From the NCBI RefSeq assembly GCF_007004655.1, contig NZ_ML660095.1, forward strand, positions 18,375-82,374: a stretch of 64,000 nucleotides of DNA, written 5' to 3'. The notes beneath the pieces were generated by a model, which searched no databases, was not told where the DNA came from, and worked only from the letters and a program-made list of their open reading frames with translations. A program made the translations under genes and the position numbers. This stretch comes from Exilibacterium tricleocarpae. Lineage in GTDB: Bacteria; Pseudomonadota; Gammaproteobacteria; Pseudomonadales; Cellvibrionaceae. This document shows positions 21,890-32,862 of this stretch, piece after piece (positions within the stretch are counted from its first letter, which is position 1; each line of letters begins with the position of its first letter).

Positions 21890-22933
21890 GTGATATACAG
21901 AGTGGGTAAAATACTGTTGGTCGGTGCGGTGGTCTGGCTGGCGGCCGCTTGTAGTGATAAGCGCAGTCCGCCCGAGGGGGATACGGGGCAGGCAGCGACC
22001 ACGCTAGTTACCGTTTATTCAGCTCGCAAGGAGCACTTGATCAAGCCAATGTTCGATCGCTACACCGCCAACACCGGGGTCGAGATCCGCTATATCACCG
22101 ACAAGGAAGGGCCGCTGCTGGCGCGCCTGGAGGCTGAAGGCGAGACCACCCCGGCCGATATGCTGATCACGGTGGACGCCGGCAACCTCTGGCAGGCCAC
22201 CGAGCGCGGCGTGTTGCGCCAGGTCGACTCGCCGGCCCTTGCCGCCAATATTCCGCAACATCTGCGCGCCGCGGACAACACTTGGTTTGGCCTGTCTGTG
22301 CGCGCGCGCACCATCGTCTATTCCACCGAGCGGGTGGACCCGCAACAGCTCTCCACTTATGAGGATTTGACCGCCGAACCCTGGCGTGGGCGGTTGTGCC
22401 TGCGCACTTCGAAAAAGGTCTACAATCAGTCCCTGGTGGCGACCATGATCAATACGCTTGGTGAAGAGGCCACCGAGGCTGTGGTGGCCGGCTGGGTGGC
22501 CAATCTTGCCACCGATCCGTACTCGAGCGATACCAAGGTTATGGAGGCCATGGCGGCCGGACAGTGCGATGTGTCGATCGTCAATACTTATTATTTTGGC
22601 CGGCTGAAAAAGGAAAACCCGCAATTGCCGCTGGCGCTGTTCTGGCCCAACCAGGACGGACGCGGTGTGCATATCAATGTATCGGGCGCCGGTATTACCA
22701 AACACGCCAAGCAGCCGGCCGCCGCCGTTGCGTTGCTGGAGTGGTTGTCCAGTGCAGAGGCTCAGGGTAAGTTTGCCGAGCTGAATCAGGAGTATCCCGC
22801 CAATCCTGCGGTGGCACCGTCAGCTGAGGTGGCCTCCTGGGGTGAGTTCAAAGCTGACGACGTCAATGTCGAGGCGGCCGGCAGGCTCCAGGCCGCCGCG
22901 GTAAAACTGATGGATCGGGCGCAATACCGATAG
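21890..22933 (+). CDS. Iron(III) ABC transporter substrate-binding lipoprotein
   Basis: Extracytoplasmic ferric-iron-binding protein of the FbpA/FutA family, 347 residues. GTG at 21890 has AAGGGGG upstream and gives a lipoprotein signal ending LAAAC. Family features: [20 protein letters not shown] at the N terminus, [15 protein letters not shown], and the double-Tyr iron site NTYYFGRL. A permease follows; no ATPase is seen here, so that subunit must be encoded elsewhere or shared. Confidence 0.92.
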   Translation: MIYRVGKILLVGAVVWLAAACSDKRSPPEGDTGQAATTLVTVYSARKEHLIKPMFDRYTANTGVEIRYITDKEGPLLARLEAEGETTPADMLITVDAGNLWQATERGVLRQVDSPALAANIPQHLRAADNTWFGLSVRARTIVYSTERVDPQQLSTYEDLTAEPWRGRLCLRTSKKVYNQSLVATMINTLGEEATEAVVAGWVANLATDPYSSDTKVMEAMAAGQCDVSIVNTYYFGRLKKENPQLPLALFWPNQDGRGVHINVSGAGITKHAKQPAAAVALLEWLSSAEAQGKFAELNQEYPANPAVAPSAEVASWGEFKADDVNVEAAGRLQAAAVKLMDRAQYR

Positions 22934-22939
22934 GATCAC

Positions 22940-23013
22940 CTGGAGCCATAGAACCGCCGTAATTGATAGAACGGCCTTACTCGAAAGGACCCGCCCTAAT
23001 TGAAAGGACCGCC
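22940..23013. repeat. Degenerate 18-19 bp tandem repeat
   Basis: Three to four diverged copies of a unit like ATTGAAAGGACCGCCTTA fill the gap between the binding protein and the permease. The last copy supplies the ribosome site (AAAGGA) of the permease gene. Confidence 0.6.
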
Positions 23014-24672
23014 TTGACCGATACCGCCCTCAAACGGCCGGCTCTGCCGGCCGCTGCTTTGGCGCCGCCGCCCAATGGCCGGCTGTGGCGCCTGCCAGCT
23101 TGGTTGATGGCGGGCCTGGTATTGCTGCCGGTCAGCGTTATCGTATTGAGTTGGGGCAGCGCGCAGACCGAGGTCTGGCAACACCTGATCGCCACCCAAT
23201 TGAGCCGCCTGCTGGGAAATACCCTGATCCTGGTGCTCGGCGTGGGTGTCTGGGTCATGGTGTTGGGGGTGAGTCTGGCCTGGTTTACCGCTACGTGTGA
23301 GTTCCCGGGCCGGCGCTGGCTCGATTGGGCATTGATGCTGCCGCTGGCGATACCCACGTATGTGGTGGCTTTTGTCGCCCTGGGGCTGCTGGGCTACAGC
23401 GGCCCGGTGCAGACGCTCTGGCGGCACTGGTTCGGGGCCGATGCCTGGTTTCCCGATATCCGCGGCGCCGGCGGCGTCGTGATGGTGATGACCACGGTGC
23501 TTTACCCCTATGTCTACATGCTGGCCAGGGCGGCGTTTTTGGCCCAGGGGCGGGGCTTGATGGATGCCTCGCGATTGCTCGGCAACGGCCCCTGGTCCAG
23601 CTTTCTGCGGGTGGCGCTGCCGATGGCGCGCCCGGCCATTGTGGCCGGCACCGCACTGGCGTTGATGGAGTGTCTGGCGGACTTCGGCGCGGTATCGGTT
23701 TTGAATTACGACACCTTCACCACCGCTATCTACAAATCCTGGTTTGGCTTTTTTAACCTGCAGGCGGCGGCACAACTGGCTTCATTGTTACTGCTGTTTG
23801 TCTTTGCCGCACTCTACGCCGAGCAGCGCGCCCGCGGCAGCGGCCGCATCCACCAGCAGCCCCGCCGCACTCGCACGGCCTATCAATTGACCGGCTGGCG
23901 GGGTCTGCTGGTCAGCGCTTATTGCACCAGTGTGGTGGTGCTGGCGTTTGTGGTGCCGGTGTTGCAGTTGCTGGTGTGGGTATTCGAAACCCGCGCGACC
24001 GGCCTTGATTCCCGCTACGGCGCCCTGATCCTCCGCACCTTCACCCTGGGGGGCAGCGCGGCGCTGATAACCGTGGCGATCGCAGTATTGGTGGCCTATG
24101 GCCAGCGGGTGTCGGGACGGCTTGGGATCAGTACCTCCGTGCGGCTCGCCGGCCTCGGCTATGCCCTGCCCGGCTCGGTGCTGGCGGTGGGTATCCTGCT
24201 GGCGTTTGCATATATCGACCGGCAGTTGATCAATCCGCTGCGCCTGTTGCTGGAGTTGCCGCCGGCGCAGATTCTGGTGGGCAGTGTCGCAGCGCTGGTG
24301 TTGGCCTATGTGATTCGCTTTTTCTCTGTCGCCGTGGGGCCGGTACAGGCCGGACTCGAACGGATCAAGCCGCATTTTCAGGAGGCGGCCCATACACTTG
24401 GTGCCGGTCAGTGGCGGGTATTGCGGCGCATCTATCTGCCGCTGCTGGCACCGGGCCTGCTGACCGCGCTGTTGCTGGTGCTGGTTGACACCATGAAGGA
24501 GATGCCGGCCACGTTGCTGCTGCGGCCGTTTGGCTGGGATACGCTGGCGGTGCGGGTCTTCGAGCTGACCTCCGAGGGCGAGTGGCAGCGGGCGGCGCTG
24601 CCGGCGCTGACGCTGGTATTGTTGAGCATCCCGCCGGTCGTCATTATGGTGCGGCGTTCGCGCGCTGTTTAG
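23014..24672 (+). CDS. Iron(III) ABC transporter permease (double-length)
   Basis: Inner-membrane permease of the FbpB type with two fused halves of about six helices. EAA-type loops are visible near GLMDASRLLGNGPWSSFLRV and FQEAAHTLGAGQWRVLRRI, where they contact the ATPase. I prefer TTG 23014, which has AAAGGA six bases upstream, to TTG 22963. Follows the binding protein in one operon. Confidence 0.92.
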   Translation: MTDTALKRPALPAAALAPPPNGRLWRLPAWLMAGLVLLPVSVIVLSWGSAQTEVWQHLIATQLSRLLGNTLILVLGVGVWVMVLGVSLAWFTATCEFPGRRWLDWALMLPLAIPTYVVAFVALGLLGYSGPVQTLWRHWFGADAWFPDIRGAGGVVMVMTTVLYPYVYMLARAAFLAQGRGLMDASRLLGNGPWSSFLRVALPMARPAIVAGTALALMECLADFGAVSVLNYDTFTTAIYKSWFGFFNLQAAAQLASLLLLFVFAALYAEQRARGSGRIHQQPRRTRTAYQLTGWRGLLVSAYCTSVVVLAFVVPVLQLLVWVFETRATGLDSRYGALILRTFTLGGSAALITVAIAVLVAYGQRVSGRLGISTSVRLAGLGYALPGSVLAVGILLAFAYIDRQLINPLRLLLELPPAQILVGSVAALVLAYVIRFFSVAVGPVQAGLERIKPHFQEAAHTLGAGQWRVLRRIYLPLLAPGLLTALLLVLVDTMKEMPATLLLRPFGWDTLAVRVFELTSEGEWQRAALPALTLVLLSIPPVVIMVRRSRAV

Positions 24673-24768
24673 CACTGCAAATCGTCATTGATTCGGATTA
24701 TAAACTCGCTACAATAGCGGCGTTATTCCACTATTGGAAACAGTGTGATCACTATCGGAAACTCGGAC

Positions 24769-24824
24769 GGCTAACGGCTAACGGCTAACGGCTAACGGCT
24801 AACGGCTAACGGCTAACGGCTAAC
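24769..24824. repeat. Heptamer tandem repeat (8 x GGCTAAC)
   Basis: Eight perfect copies of the 7-bp unit GGCTAAC, 85 bp upstream of gcvT. Such perfect short repeats change copy number by slippage and could alter spacing in the gcvT promoter region. Confidence 0.95.
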
Positions 24825-24909
24825 GGTCGCACCCGGCATCGACTCACTGGGAGTGGCTGCCGGCGATATAAAGTGTCAGCTGCCAGCGCCGTAAAATCAG
24901 GTACCTCTC

Positions 24910-26007
24910 ATGGGCAACAAAACAGTCTTATTCGAGACCCACCAGGAAATGCAGGGCAAAATGGTGGATTTTGGCGGTTGGGACATGCCGCTCAACTACG
25001 GCTCGCAGATCGAGGAGCACCACCAGGTCAGACGCCACGCCGGTATGTTCGACGTATCCCATATGACTATCGTGGATGTCACCGGCTCCCAGAGTAAAGC
25101 TTACCTCCGACACCTGTTAGCCAACGACGTCGAGAAGCTCGGGGGTGAACCCGGCAAGGCCCTTTACAGCGCCATGCTCAACGACAGCGGCGGGGTTATC
25201 GACGATTTGATCGTCTACCATATGGGCGGTTGGTACCGGACCGTGGTAAATTGCGCCACGCGGGAAAAGGACCTGGCCTGGATGCGACGCCAGGCCGACG
25301 GCTTCGACGTCGCCATCAACGAGCGCCCGGAGCTGGCGATGATTGCCGTACAGGGACCTGAGGCTATCGGCCATGTCGGTGCCGTGACCTCCGCAGCCCG
25401 GTCTGCAGCCAGTGCCGGACTCAGTGTTTTCCAAGGCGTGCAGGTAGAGGAGTGGTTTATCGCCCGCACCGGCTACACGGGGGAGGACGGCCTGGAGGTT
25501 ATTCTGCCCGAGGCGGACGCCGAGGCATTCTGGCGTGCGCTGGCGCAGCGGGGTGTGGTGCCCTGTGGGCTGGCGGCACGGGACACCCTGCGTTTGGAGG
25601 CCGGTATGAATTTATACGGCAACGAGATGGACGAGTCGATATCGCCACTGGCGGCCAATATGGCCTGGACCCTGGCCTGGGAGCCGCAGACGCGCGACTT
25701 TGTCGGTCGTGCCGCGGTGCTGGCGGAGCGGCAGCGGCAGCCGAGCCACAAGCTGGTGGGGCTGGTGTTGGAGGGGCGCGGCGTATTGCGGGCCGGGCAG
25801 GCGGTAATCGTCGACGCGGCAGCGCAGGCACCAGCCAAAGGTGTGGTTACCAGTGGCACCTATTCGCCGACACTCGGGTTTTCTATCGCCCTGGCACGGG
25901 TGCCGGTTGAAGTCGGGGACACATGTCTGGTAGAAATGCGCAACAAGCAGGTAGCGGTGAAAGTGGTGAAGCCCGGTTTTGTACGCCACGGTCAATCTTT
26001 GCTTTAA
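24910..26007 (+). CDS. gcvT: Glycine cleavage system T protein (aminomethyltransferase)
   Basis: 365 residues. Transfers the methylene group of the aminomethyl-lipoyl arm of GcvH to tetrahydrofolate, releasing ammonia. Seen: [28 protein letters not shown] with the catalytic Asp region, [13 protein letters not shown] and [16 protein letters not shown]. gcvH follows after 211 bp; gcvP is not in the window. Confidence 0.97.
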   Translation: MGNKTVLFETHQEMQGKMVDFGGWDMPLNYGSQIEEHHQVRRHAGMFDVSHMTIVDVTGSQSKAYLRHLLANDVEKLGGEPGKALYSAMLNDSGGVIDDLIVYHMGGWYRTVVNCATREKDLAWMRRQADGFDVAINERPELAMIAVQGPEAIGHVGAVTSAARSAASAGLSVFQGVQVEEWFIARTGYTGEDGLEVILPEADAEAFWRALAQRGVVPCGLAARDTLRLEAGMNLYGNEMDESISPLAANMAWTLAWEPQTRDFVGRAAVLAERQRQPSHKLVGLVLEGRGVLRAGQAVIVDAAAQAPAKGVVTSGTYSPTLGFSIALARVPVEVGDTCLVEMRNKQVAVKVVKPGFVRHGQSLL

Positions 26008-26033
26008 TCTACTGAGCGCCGCGCTCCTGTGGC

Positions 26034-26170
26034 CCACGTAGACCGGAGCCACATAAAGCTGTAGCTCCAGCGAAGCAGTAGTTCCGGCGAAAGGCGCGTC
26101 TTTAAGTGAAAACAGTTTCAGCGAAGCCGTAGCTGCAAGGAAACATTAACCCGAATAATGAAGCAGTAGC
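26034..26170. repeat. Degenerate tandem repeats between gcvT and gcvH
   Basis: Several diverged copies of a unit resembling AGCGAAGCAGTAGCTCCAG fill most of this gap. No glycine-riboswitch fold is apparent by eye. Confidence 0.5.
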
Positions 26171-26218
26171 GCCAAGATAAGAGTGCACTGATTAAGTTGA
26201 TTGTTTGAGGACTAACAA

Positions 26219-26611
26219 ATGAGCGAGATTCGTACGGAGTTAAAATATCTGGCCAGCCACGAGTGGGCCCGGGTGGAAGAGGACGGCAGTGTGACCATCG
26301 GCATTACCGACCACGCCCAGGACAGCCTGGGTGATGTCGTCTATGTGGAAGCGCCTGAGGTCGGCAGCACCGTCAGCGTCGGCGAGGAGGCCGGGGTTGT
26401 GGAATCGGTGAAGGCCGCCTCGGATATTTATTCACTGGTGTCCGGTGAAGTGATCGCCGTCAATGAAGCGCTCGAGGACGCGCCGGAAACCGTCAACGCA
26501 TCACCCTACGATGATGGTTGGTTTTTTAAAGTGAAGCCCAGCGATATCAGCGAGTTGGAAAATGCGCTCGATGCCGATGCCTACCGGGAGATCGCCGAGG
26601 CGGACGAGTAA
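26219..26611 (+). CDS. gcvH: Glycine cleavage system H protein
   Basis: 130-residue lipoyl carrier protein. The lipoylated Lys65 sits in [21 protein letters not shown] at the N terminus and [13 protein letters not shown] near the C terminus are standard. GAGGA precedes the ATG. Confidence 0.97.
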   Translation: MSEIRTELKYLASHEWARVEEDGSVTIGITDHAQDSLGDVVYVEAPEVGSTVSVGEEAGVVESVKAASDIYSLVSGEVIAVNEALEDAPETVNASPYDDGWFFKVKPSDISELENALDADAYREIAEADE

Positions 26612-26643
26612 GCTCACCCGCCCGCTTGACTCTCAGCCCACCC

Positions 26644-27834
26644 ATGTCGCCATCGCCGTTGATCCTGAAAAGCCAGGCGGATAAACGCCTGAAGCGCGGT
26701 CACCTGTGGATTTATTCCAATGAGGTGGACACCGCCAAAAGTCCCCTGAAAGCGTTTGCACCGGGCCAGCAGGCACAGGTATTAAACAGCCGCGGCCAGT
26801 GCCTCGGTGTGGCGACTGTCAATCCCAATACGCTGATCTGCGCTCGCCTGGTCAGCCGCGACGGCGACCGGCCACTGACTCGCGCACTGTTGCTGCGCCG
26901 CCTCGAGCAGGCGCTGGCGTTGCGAAGTCAATGGTTCACCGCACCTTTTTATCGGCTGGTGTTTGGCGATTCCGATCTCTTGCCGGGGTTGGTGGTGGAT
27001 CGGTTTGGCGAGATTCTGGTAGTGCAGATTGCCACCGCCGGTATGGAGCGGGTCAAAGACGAGGTGGTCGGTGCACTGCAGCAGTGTCTTAAGCCCAAGG
27101 GTATCCTGCTGCGCAACGATCATTCGGCCAGAGACCTGGAAGCGCTGCCGGCCTATGTCGAGACTGTCGGTGAAGTACCCGAAGTGGTGGAATTGCAGGA
27201 AAACGCCGCCCGCTTCCTGGCGCCGATAGCGGCGGGACAGAAAACCGGCTGGTTTTACGATCACCGGCTCAACCGCGCCCACTTGCAGGGCTGCGCCGGC
27301 GGCAAGCGGGTGCTGGATGTGTTTTCCTATATCGGCGGCTGGGGTATCCAGGCGGCCTGCGGCGGTGCCGATCAGGTAGTCTGTGTCGATGCCTCGCAAC
27401 AGGCACTGGATTGGGTGGGGGAGAACGCCGCCCTCAACGGTGTCGGCGATCGCGTGCAAACCCGGGCCGGTAAGGCCATAGCGGTGATGAAACAATTGCT
27501 CGACGAGGGCGAGCGTTTCGATATTGTGGTGCTGGACCCGCCGGCGTTTATCAAGCGTCGCAAAGACCAGAAAGCCGGCGCCGCCGCCTACCGGCATATC
27601 AATGAACTGGGCATGCGGTTGTTGCAGCGCGACGGCCTGCTGGTGTCGGCTTCCTGTTCCATGCACCTGGAGCGGCAGGCGCTGACCGATATTATTCGCG
27701 GCGCCGGCCGCCATCTCGACCGGCACGTGCAACTGGTCTACCAGGGTGGGCAGGGACCCGACCACCCGGTGCATCCGGCGATTGTGGAAACGGATTACCT
27801 GAAAGCTGCTTTTGTGCGGGTAGTGGCGGCCTAG
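26644..27834 (+). CDS. rlmI: 23S rRNA methyltransferase, RlmI-like
   Basis: About 396 residues: N-terminal PUA domain (KRLKRGHLWIYSNEV) then a Rossmann methyltransferase with SAM loop VLDVFSYIGGWGIQAA, motif IV VLDPPAFIKRRKD and the catalytic SASCSMHL. This matches RlmI (m5C1962 of 23S rRNA). ATG 26644 is taken over an upstream TTG at 26626; the ribosome site is weak. Paralogues with this layout exist, hence the symbol is likely, not certain. Confidence 0.85.
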   Translation: MSPSPLILKSQADKRLKRGHLWIYSNEVDTAKSPLKAFAPGQQAQVLNSRGQCLGVATVNPNTLICARLVSRDGDRPLTRALLLRRLEQALALRSQWFTAPFYRLVFGDSDLLPGLVVDRFGEILVVQIATAGMERVKDEVVGALQQCLKPKGILLRNDHSARDLEALPAYVETVGEVPEVVELQENAARFLAPIAAGQKTGWFYDHRLNRAHLQGCAGGKRVLDVFSYIGGWGIQAACGGADQVVCVDASQQALDWVGENAALNGVGDRVQTRAGKAIAVMKQLLDEGERFDIVVLDPPAFIKRRKDQKAGAAAYRHINELGMRLLQRDGLLVSASCSMHLERQALTDIIRGAGRHLDRHVQLVYQGGQGPDHPVHPAIVETDYLKAAFVRVVAA

Positions 27835-27866
27835 ACGCTATTGCAACACCGATGTCTGGAGTCCGG

Positions 27867-29063
27867 CTACTCGCTTGCCACGTCATCGCTGCCGGGCCGT
27901 TCGGGTCCGATTAAACTGGCCGCGGCCGCCAGGGTGTCGCGCAGCTCCGTCACCGCCGGCTTCTGGGTTGTTTCATTGCCGTGCAACACGGTGGTTTGCA
28001 GCAGGGTCAGGGCCTTTGCCAGCGTCTCTGTCAGTTGCGCCCGGGGCTCCTCCTCCAGCAGCCAAATAGCCAGCCCGGTGTTCGCAGTGAGCAGTAATTG
28101 TTGCAGGCCCTCGATACCTGCCGCCATGGCGCGGGCTGAGTCTCCGGCGTAAAAACTGTGTACCGCCTCTGCGGGATCGCCGGTGTCCTGCAGCAGCGGT
28201 GTCAGTTGCCGGGCGATCAGGTCCTGAGTCAAAAAATGCTGGGCTGCCTGCTGCAACAACTGCAGTCGGCTCTGGGGCAAGAGTTGCCGGTATCGAACCG
28301 GCATGGCGGCCTCGGCGCTGCTCCACCGTTGTTGCAGGCTGGCCAGGTCGTCGCCCAGCAAATTGCACATCAGCGCGATCAGGTCGCGGCGCCGATTGTT
28401 CGGCAGGTCCACGACACTGATCCCCGCGCCGCGCTGGTTGGCCGGTATTTCAGTGGCGGCGGCGAAGTCCGCCGGTGGTCGCTGGCCACCCTCCCCCCAC
28501 AGCAAATAGGCGATGGCATGCAGGCCCAGGCTGACATCGGTGTTATCGCTGAAGCCGTGCTGTCGCCGGATGGCGCTGGCAGTGATTGGCACGGCGATAT
28601 CGTTGACGATACCGCTATGGGTGTAGACGTCGAAGTAATCCAGGTACCCGGGCATGATGGGCCAGGTATCGATCGGCGAGTTCAGCGCCGCCAGCTCGCC
28701 AAACAGTCCGGGGTTGCTGCCTGCCAGCGCCCGGAAAATATCGAAGCGGTGGTAGTCGTTGTGGGCCCGGTGCCAGGCCTGGCGCGCCAGGGTCTGATTG
28801 TCGGCATCCGGTTGCGCGAGTAATTGCTGCACCGCCTCACACAAGCGGCCGGCGCCGGTCTGCGCCTCGGTGAGGTAAGTGTCTCCCAGTTGCCAGGCAG
28901 TGAGAGTGGCGGGGGCCAGGGGCGCGTCGTTAACCACCGGCGCCGGGGTTTCCTCCACCGGCGGTGGTGGCGCTTTTTCTCCGCAGCCGGCGGTGATCAT
29001 CAGCGCCGCTGCCGGTAGCAGCAGCCACCGGCGCGCCAGAGACTGATAACGGTTTTGCAACAT
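27867..29063 (-). CDS. Imelysin-like lipoprotein with altered motif
   Basis: 398-residue predicted lipoprotein (lipobox MITAGC) of the imelysin/IrpA-EfeO type, linked to iron handling in the envelope. The helical core carries GLHAIAYLLWG where the family has GxHxxE, so the conserved Glu is Ala here; metal binding may be changed. RGAGISVVDLPNNRRRDLI and a later helical bundle fit the family. Start is uncertain: ATG 29063 gives a compact signal, but GTG 29117 has a better AAGGA ribosome site. Confidence 0.75.
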   Translation of the reverse strand: MLQNRYQSLARRWLLLPAAALMITAGCGEKAPPPPVEETPAPVVNDAPLAPATLTAWQLGDTYLTEAQTGAGRLCEAVQQLLAQPDADNQTLARQAWHRAHNDYHRFDIFRALAGSNPGLFGELAALNSPIDTWPIMPGYLDYFDVYTHSGIVNDIAVPITASAIRRQHGFSDNTDVSLGLHAIAYLLWGEGGQRPPADFAAATEIPANQRGAGISVVDLPNNRRRDLIALMCNLLGDDLASLQQRWSSAEAAMPVRYRQLLPQSRLQLLQQAAQHFLTQDLIARQLTPLLQDTGDPAEAVHSFYAGDSARAMAAGIEGLQQLLLTANTGLAIWLLEEEPRAQLTETLAKALTLLQTTVLHGNETTQKPAVTELRDTLAAAASLIGPERPGSDDVASE

Positions 29064-29139
29064 CACCCTCGGGTTGTTACCTGGCAAAGTCCTGTAGAGA
29101 GTATTGTTGTCGGGCACGTCGTTGTCCTTCTTATTTCTT

Positions 29140-29796
29140 TTATTTACGCAGGCTGATAATGTCCCAACCGTGTTCGACGGCGTGTTGGCGCAGTTTATCG
29201 TCCGGGTCCACGGCGATGGGGTTATCCACTTTTTGCAGGAGCGGCAGATCGTTGATGGAGTCGCTGTAGAAGCTGCTGTCCTGCAGGGTGCCGGGGTAAT
29301 CTTGCAGCCAGTGTTGCAGCCGGGTGACCTTGCCCTCGCGAAAGCAGGGTGTGCCCACATGCCTGCCGGTGTAAACACCGTCTTTGATTTCCGGCTCGGT
29401 GGCGAGTATGTCGTCGATGCCGAGCAGGCGTGCAATCGGCGCGGTAACGAAACGGTTGGTGGCGGTGATAATCAGTAGGTCGTCGCCCCGGCGCCGGTGT
29501 TTTTGCAGCAGCGCATCGCTTTTTTGCAGGCGGATGGGTGCTATGCATTCGCTCATAAACTGGCGGTGCAGTTCCTGCAGTCGGGCCATGGGAATTCTGG
29601 CCAGGGGTTCCAGGGAGAACGCCAAAAACGCGTCGATATCGAGACGGCCGGTCTGGTAGTCGCGGTAAAACCGGTCGTTCTCACTTTTGTAGTGCTGCGC
29701 GTCGACCAACTGCCGGCCTATCAGAAATTCTCCCCACAAATGGTCGCTGTCGCCGCCGATAAGGGTATTGTCCAGATCAAAAATCGCCAGGCTCAC
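29140..29796 (-). CDS. HAD family IB phosphatase
   Basis: 218-residue cytosolic phosphatase. FDLDNTLIGGDSDHLW holds the nucleophile Asp (about 7), TATNRF the conserved Thr, and SDSINDLPLL the metal-binding Asp pair. The same gene precedes rppH and ptsP in Pseudomonas (PA0335), where it has been linked to histidinol-phosphate phosphatase activity; serine-phosphatase-like roles are also possible. Divergent from rppH. Confidence 0.88.
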   Translation of the reverse strand: MSLAIFDLDNTLIGGDSDHLWGEFLIGRQLVDAQHYKSENDRFYRDYQTGRLDIDAFLAFSLEPLARIPMARLQELHRQFMSECIAPIRLQKSDALLQKHRRRGDDLLIITATNRFVTAPIARLLGIDDILATEPEIKDGVYTGRHVGTPCFREGKVTRLQHWLQDYPGTLQDSSFYSDSINDLPLLQKVDNPIAVDPDDKLRQHAVEHGWDIISLRK

Positions 29797-30015
29797 CGCA
29801 TCTCCCCGGGTTGTTTGGCTGCTATGCTGTAAAGATCGCCAGGATACCAGAGAAAAGTCAACTCAATGATATCTATGTCGGCGACCGTGTCCTATTTCGC
29901 CACACAGGTCACGCAAATCGGCCCGATTGCTGAAAGTCGTTGATTTGTGGAACAATAGTTAGCCGCCACTCGCCCGGACAGGGGCGGGTTTACGATAATA
30001 AACAGGGAGATAGGT

Positions 30016-30531
30016 GTGATCGACGCCGATGGCTTTCGACCTAATGTAGGCATTGTGCTGACCAATGCCGAAGGCCGGCTGCTATGGGCTCGTCGCGTCG
30101 GTGGCCAGGATGCCTGGCAATTTCCCCAGGGCGGTATCAACGACGATGAGTCGCCGGAACAGGCCCTCTACAGAGAACTTTACGAGGAGGTGGGTCTCAG
30201 ACCCAAACAGGTGGAACTGCTCGCCGCCACCCGCGGCTGGCTGCGCTACCGGCTGCCGCGGCGCCTGGTGCGCCAGCACTCGACCCCCGTCTGTGTGGGG
30301 CAGAAGCAGAAGTGGTTTTTGCTCAAACTGCTCGCTGATGACAGCAGTGTCAGCCTGGAAAACGGCGGTCCGGCGGAATTTGACGGCTGGCGCTGGGTCA
30401 GTTACTGGTACCCGCTCGGCAAGGTGGTGGCGTTCAAGCGCGACGTCTATCGGCGCGCTCTGAAGGAACTGGCGCCGGCCCATGCGCAGTTGGAGGCCGC
30501 CCAGGGGCGCACCGAGGTCACGCGATGCTGA
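30016..30531 (+). CDS. rppH: RNA pyrophosphohydrolase
   Basis: Removes pyrophosphate from mRNA 5' ends and so starts RNase E decay. 171 residues with full Nudix box [23 protein letters not shown] and the RppH-type WQFPQGG and KWFLLKL segments. GTG start with AGGGAG upstream. Overlaps ptsP by 7 bases. Confidence 0.97.
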   Translation: MIDADGFRPNVGIVLTNAEGRLLWARRVGGQDAWQFPQGGINDDESPEQALYRELYEEVGLRPKQVELLAATRGWLRYRLPRRLVRQHSTPVCVGQKQKWFLLKLLADDSSVSLENGGPAEFDGWRWVSYWYPLGKVVAFKRDVYRRALKELAPAHAQLEAAQGRTEVTRC

Positions 30532-32783
30532 ATTCTCTGCGCAATATCGTCCAGGAGGTCAATACCGCCCGCGATCTGAAGGCGGCGCTGGCGATTATTG
30601 TGAGCCGGGTGAAGGCGGCGATGGAAACCCATGTCTGCTCGGTGTATTTGCGTGACGGCAAGGGCGGTTATGTGTTGATGTCCACCGACGGCCTCAATCC
30701 CGATGCCGTGGGCAAGGTGCACCTGGCCCCGGATGAGGGCCTGGTGGGGCGGGTGGTGGTGCGTGAAGAGCCCATCAACCTGGAACACGCCGAGACTCAC
30801 CCCAAGTACCAGTATTTCCCCGAAACCGGTGAAGAGCGCTACAGTTCCTTTCTCGGCGTGCCGATCATTCACCACCGGGAGGTGCTCGGGGTGTTGGTGG
30901 TACAGCAGATTGAGCGGCGCCGCTTTGACGAGGGGCACGAGGCGTTTCTGGTCACCATGTCGGCGCAACTGGCCGGTGTTATCGCCCATGCGGAGGCCAC
31001 CGGGGCCCTGGAATATATGGGCCAGAAGGCGGTGGAGGCGAAATTTGTCGGTGTCGCCGGGGCCCCCGGCGTCGCCATCGGGCAGGCGGTGGTGATGGCG
31101 CCGCCGGCGGACCTGGATGCCGTACCTTTTAAGCGCTGTAGCAATATTGACGAGGAGCTGGTGTTTTTCCACCGCTCCCTGGTGGCGGTGCGCAACGATA
31201 TCAGGGCGCTGGGAGACAAACTGAAACCGCGCATCAACCGCGAGGAGCAGGCACTGTTTGACGCCTATGTGGGGATGCTGGACGATGCCGCCCTCGGCGG
31301 CGAGGTGACCGAGCGGATTCGCCAGGGCATCAGCGCGCCCTTTGCCTGGCGCGAGGTGATCCTCGAACACGTCAACAATTTTTCCAGTATGAACGATGCC
31401 TATCTGCGCGAGCGGGCTGCCGATGTGCGCGATCTGGGGCGCCGGGTGCTGGCTTACCTGCAGGAGTCGGCCCAGCAATGTCGCACCTTTCCCAAAAACA
31501 CCATCCTGGTGGGTGAGGAACTGACCGCCTCCATGCTCGGCGAGGTGCCCAAGGACAAGCTGGCGGGGCTGGTATCGGTGCAGGGCTCGGGCAACTCGCA
31601 CGTGGCGATTCTGGCGCGGGCCATGGGGATCCCGACCGTGATGGGCGCCGTGGACTTGCCCTACACGCAACTGGAGCAACGCGAGCTGGTGGTGGACGGC
31701 TACCACGGTCGCGTCTACAGTGATCCGGGCCCCGAGCTGCGCCGTCACTATGAGGCCATCTGTCTCGAGGAACAGGAGCTGGTGCGCGGGCTGGAAGCCC
31801 TGAAAGAATTGCCCTGCGAAACCCAGGACCACCACCGGGTGCCCCTGTGGGTGAATACCGGGCTGATGGCCGATGTGGTGCGCTCGCTCGAACGCGGTGC
31901 CGAGGGGGTGGGTTTGTATCGCACCGAAGTGCCGTTCCTGTTGCGCGACCGCTTTCCCAGTGAAGAGGAGCAGCGCCTGATTTACCGGGAGCAGCTCGAG
32001 GCGTTTGCTCCTCACCCGGTCACTATGCGCACCCTGGATATCGGCGGTGACAAGTCGCTGCCCTACTTTCCCATCGAGGAGGCCAATCCGTTTTTGGGCT
32101 GGCGCGGCATCCGGGTCACGCTCGACCACCCGGAAATCTTTCTGGCCCAGGTAAGGGCTATGTTAAAGGCCAGTGAAGGCTTGAATAACCTGCGCATTAT
32201 GTTGCCGATGATTTCCAGTGTGCTCGAGTTGGAGGCGGCCCAGACGTTGATTTACCGCTCTTTCCACGAGTTATTGGAAGAGGGTCATAAGATAGATTTA
32301 CCGCCGATAGGCGTTATGGTGGAGGTGCCGGCGGCCGTTTACCAGGCCCGCGAACTGGCCGAGCGGGTCGATTTTCTGTCGGTGGGCAGCAACGACCTCA
32401 CCCAGTACCTGCTGGCGGTGGATCGCAACAACGCCCGGGTTGCCGACCTCTACGATGCTTTTCACCCGGCGGTGCTGCGGGCCCTGCAGCAGGTAGTTGC
32501 CGATGCGCACAGCCAGGGTACACCGGTCAGCATCTGCGGTGAACTGGCGGGCGATCCCGGCGCTGCCCTGCTGTTGATGGCGATGGGTTTCGATGTCTTG
32601 TCCATGAATGCCACCAACCTGCCGAAGGTCAAGTCGGTTATTCGCAGTGTGACCCTGGAGCAGGCCGAGGACCTGCTGGCGGAGGTGATGCAGTTGACGG
32701 ATGCCGATGCCATCGGCCATTTTGTGGAGAATTCCCTGCAGCGGGCCGGTATTACCAAACTGCTGCGCCCTGCCAACGCGTGA
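30525..32783 (+). CDS. ptsP: PTS-Ntr enzyme I (EI-Ntr)
   Basis: 752-residue first kinase of the nitrogen phosphotransferase relay. N-terminal GAF domain (about 1-165), then enzyme I with the phospho-accepting His359 in [41 protein letters not shown] and the PEP-site [10 protein letters not shown]. Start overlaps rppH, indicating co-translation. Confidence 0.97.
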   Translation: MLNSLRNIVQEVNTARDLKAALAIIVSRVKAAMETHVCSVYLRDGKGGYVLMSTDGLNPDAVGKVHLAPDEGLVGRVVVREEPINLEHAETHPKYQYFPETGEERYSSFLGVPIIHHREVLGVLVVQQIERRRFDEGHEAFLVTMSAQLAGVIAHAEATGALEYMGQKAVEAKFVGVAGAPGVAIGQAVVMAPPADLDAVPFKRCSNIDEELVFFHRSLVAVRNDIRALGDKLKPRINREEQALFDAYVGMLDDAALGGEVTERIRQGISAPFAWREVILEHVNNFSSMNDAYLRERAADVRDLGRRVLAYLQESAQQCRTFPKNTILVGEELTASMLGEVPKDKLAGLVSVQGSGNSHVAILARAMGIPTVMGAVDLPYTQLEQRELVVDGYHGRVYSDPGPELRRHYEAICLEEQELVRGLEALKELPCETQDHHRVPLWVNTGLMADVVRSLERGAEGVGLYRTEVPFLLRDRFPSEEEQRLIYREQLEAFAPHPVTMRTLDIGGDKSLPYFPIEEANPFLGWRGIRVTLDHPEIFLAQVRAMLKASEGLNNLRIMLPMISSVLELEAAQTLIYRSFHELLEEGHKIDLPPIGVMVEVPAAVYQARELAERVDFLSVGSNDLTQYLLAVDRNNARVADLYDAFHPAVLRALQQVVADAHSQGTPVSICGELAGDPGAALLLMAMGFDVLSMNATNLPKVKSVIRSVTLEQAEDLLAEVMQLTDADAIGHFVENSLQRAGITKLLRPANA

Positions 32784-32818
32784 AGTTCTTTGCTGTGCTA
32801 CGCTCCTCGCTAAAGGCG

Positions 32819-32848
32819 CCTCTCCCCGCACCGTGCCGCCGGGAGAGG
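32819..32848. terminator. Hairpin between convergent ptsP and NRDE gene
   Basis: CCTCTCCC/GGGAGAGG stem. The loop contains the dispersed GC-rich motif CCCCGCACCGTGCCGCCGG also found at 41800-42160 and 63908. No T run, so a bidirectional terminator role is only likely. Confidence 0.55.
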
Positions 32849-32862
32849 TGACGCAGGCTTGT

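Noticed and set aside
26007..26218. Glycine riboswitch upstream of gcvH
   Set aside because: The region is filled by degenerate repeats; no paired glycine-aptamer cores are visible.
30447..32129. 560-codon minus-strand frame opposite ptsP
   Set aside because: Long antisense frames are common in GC-rich genes; product is His/Gln-rich with no motif.
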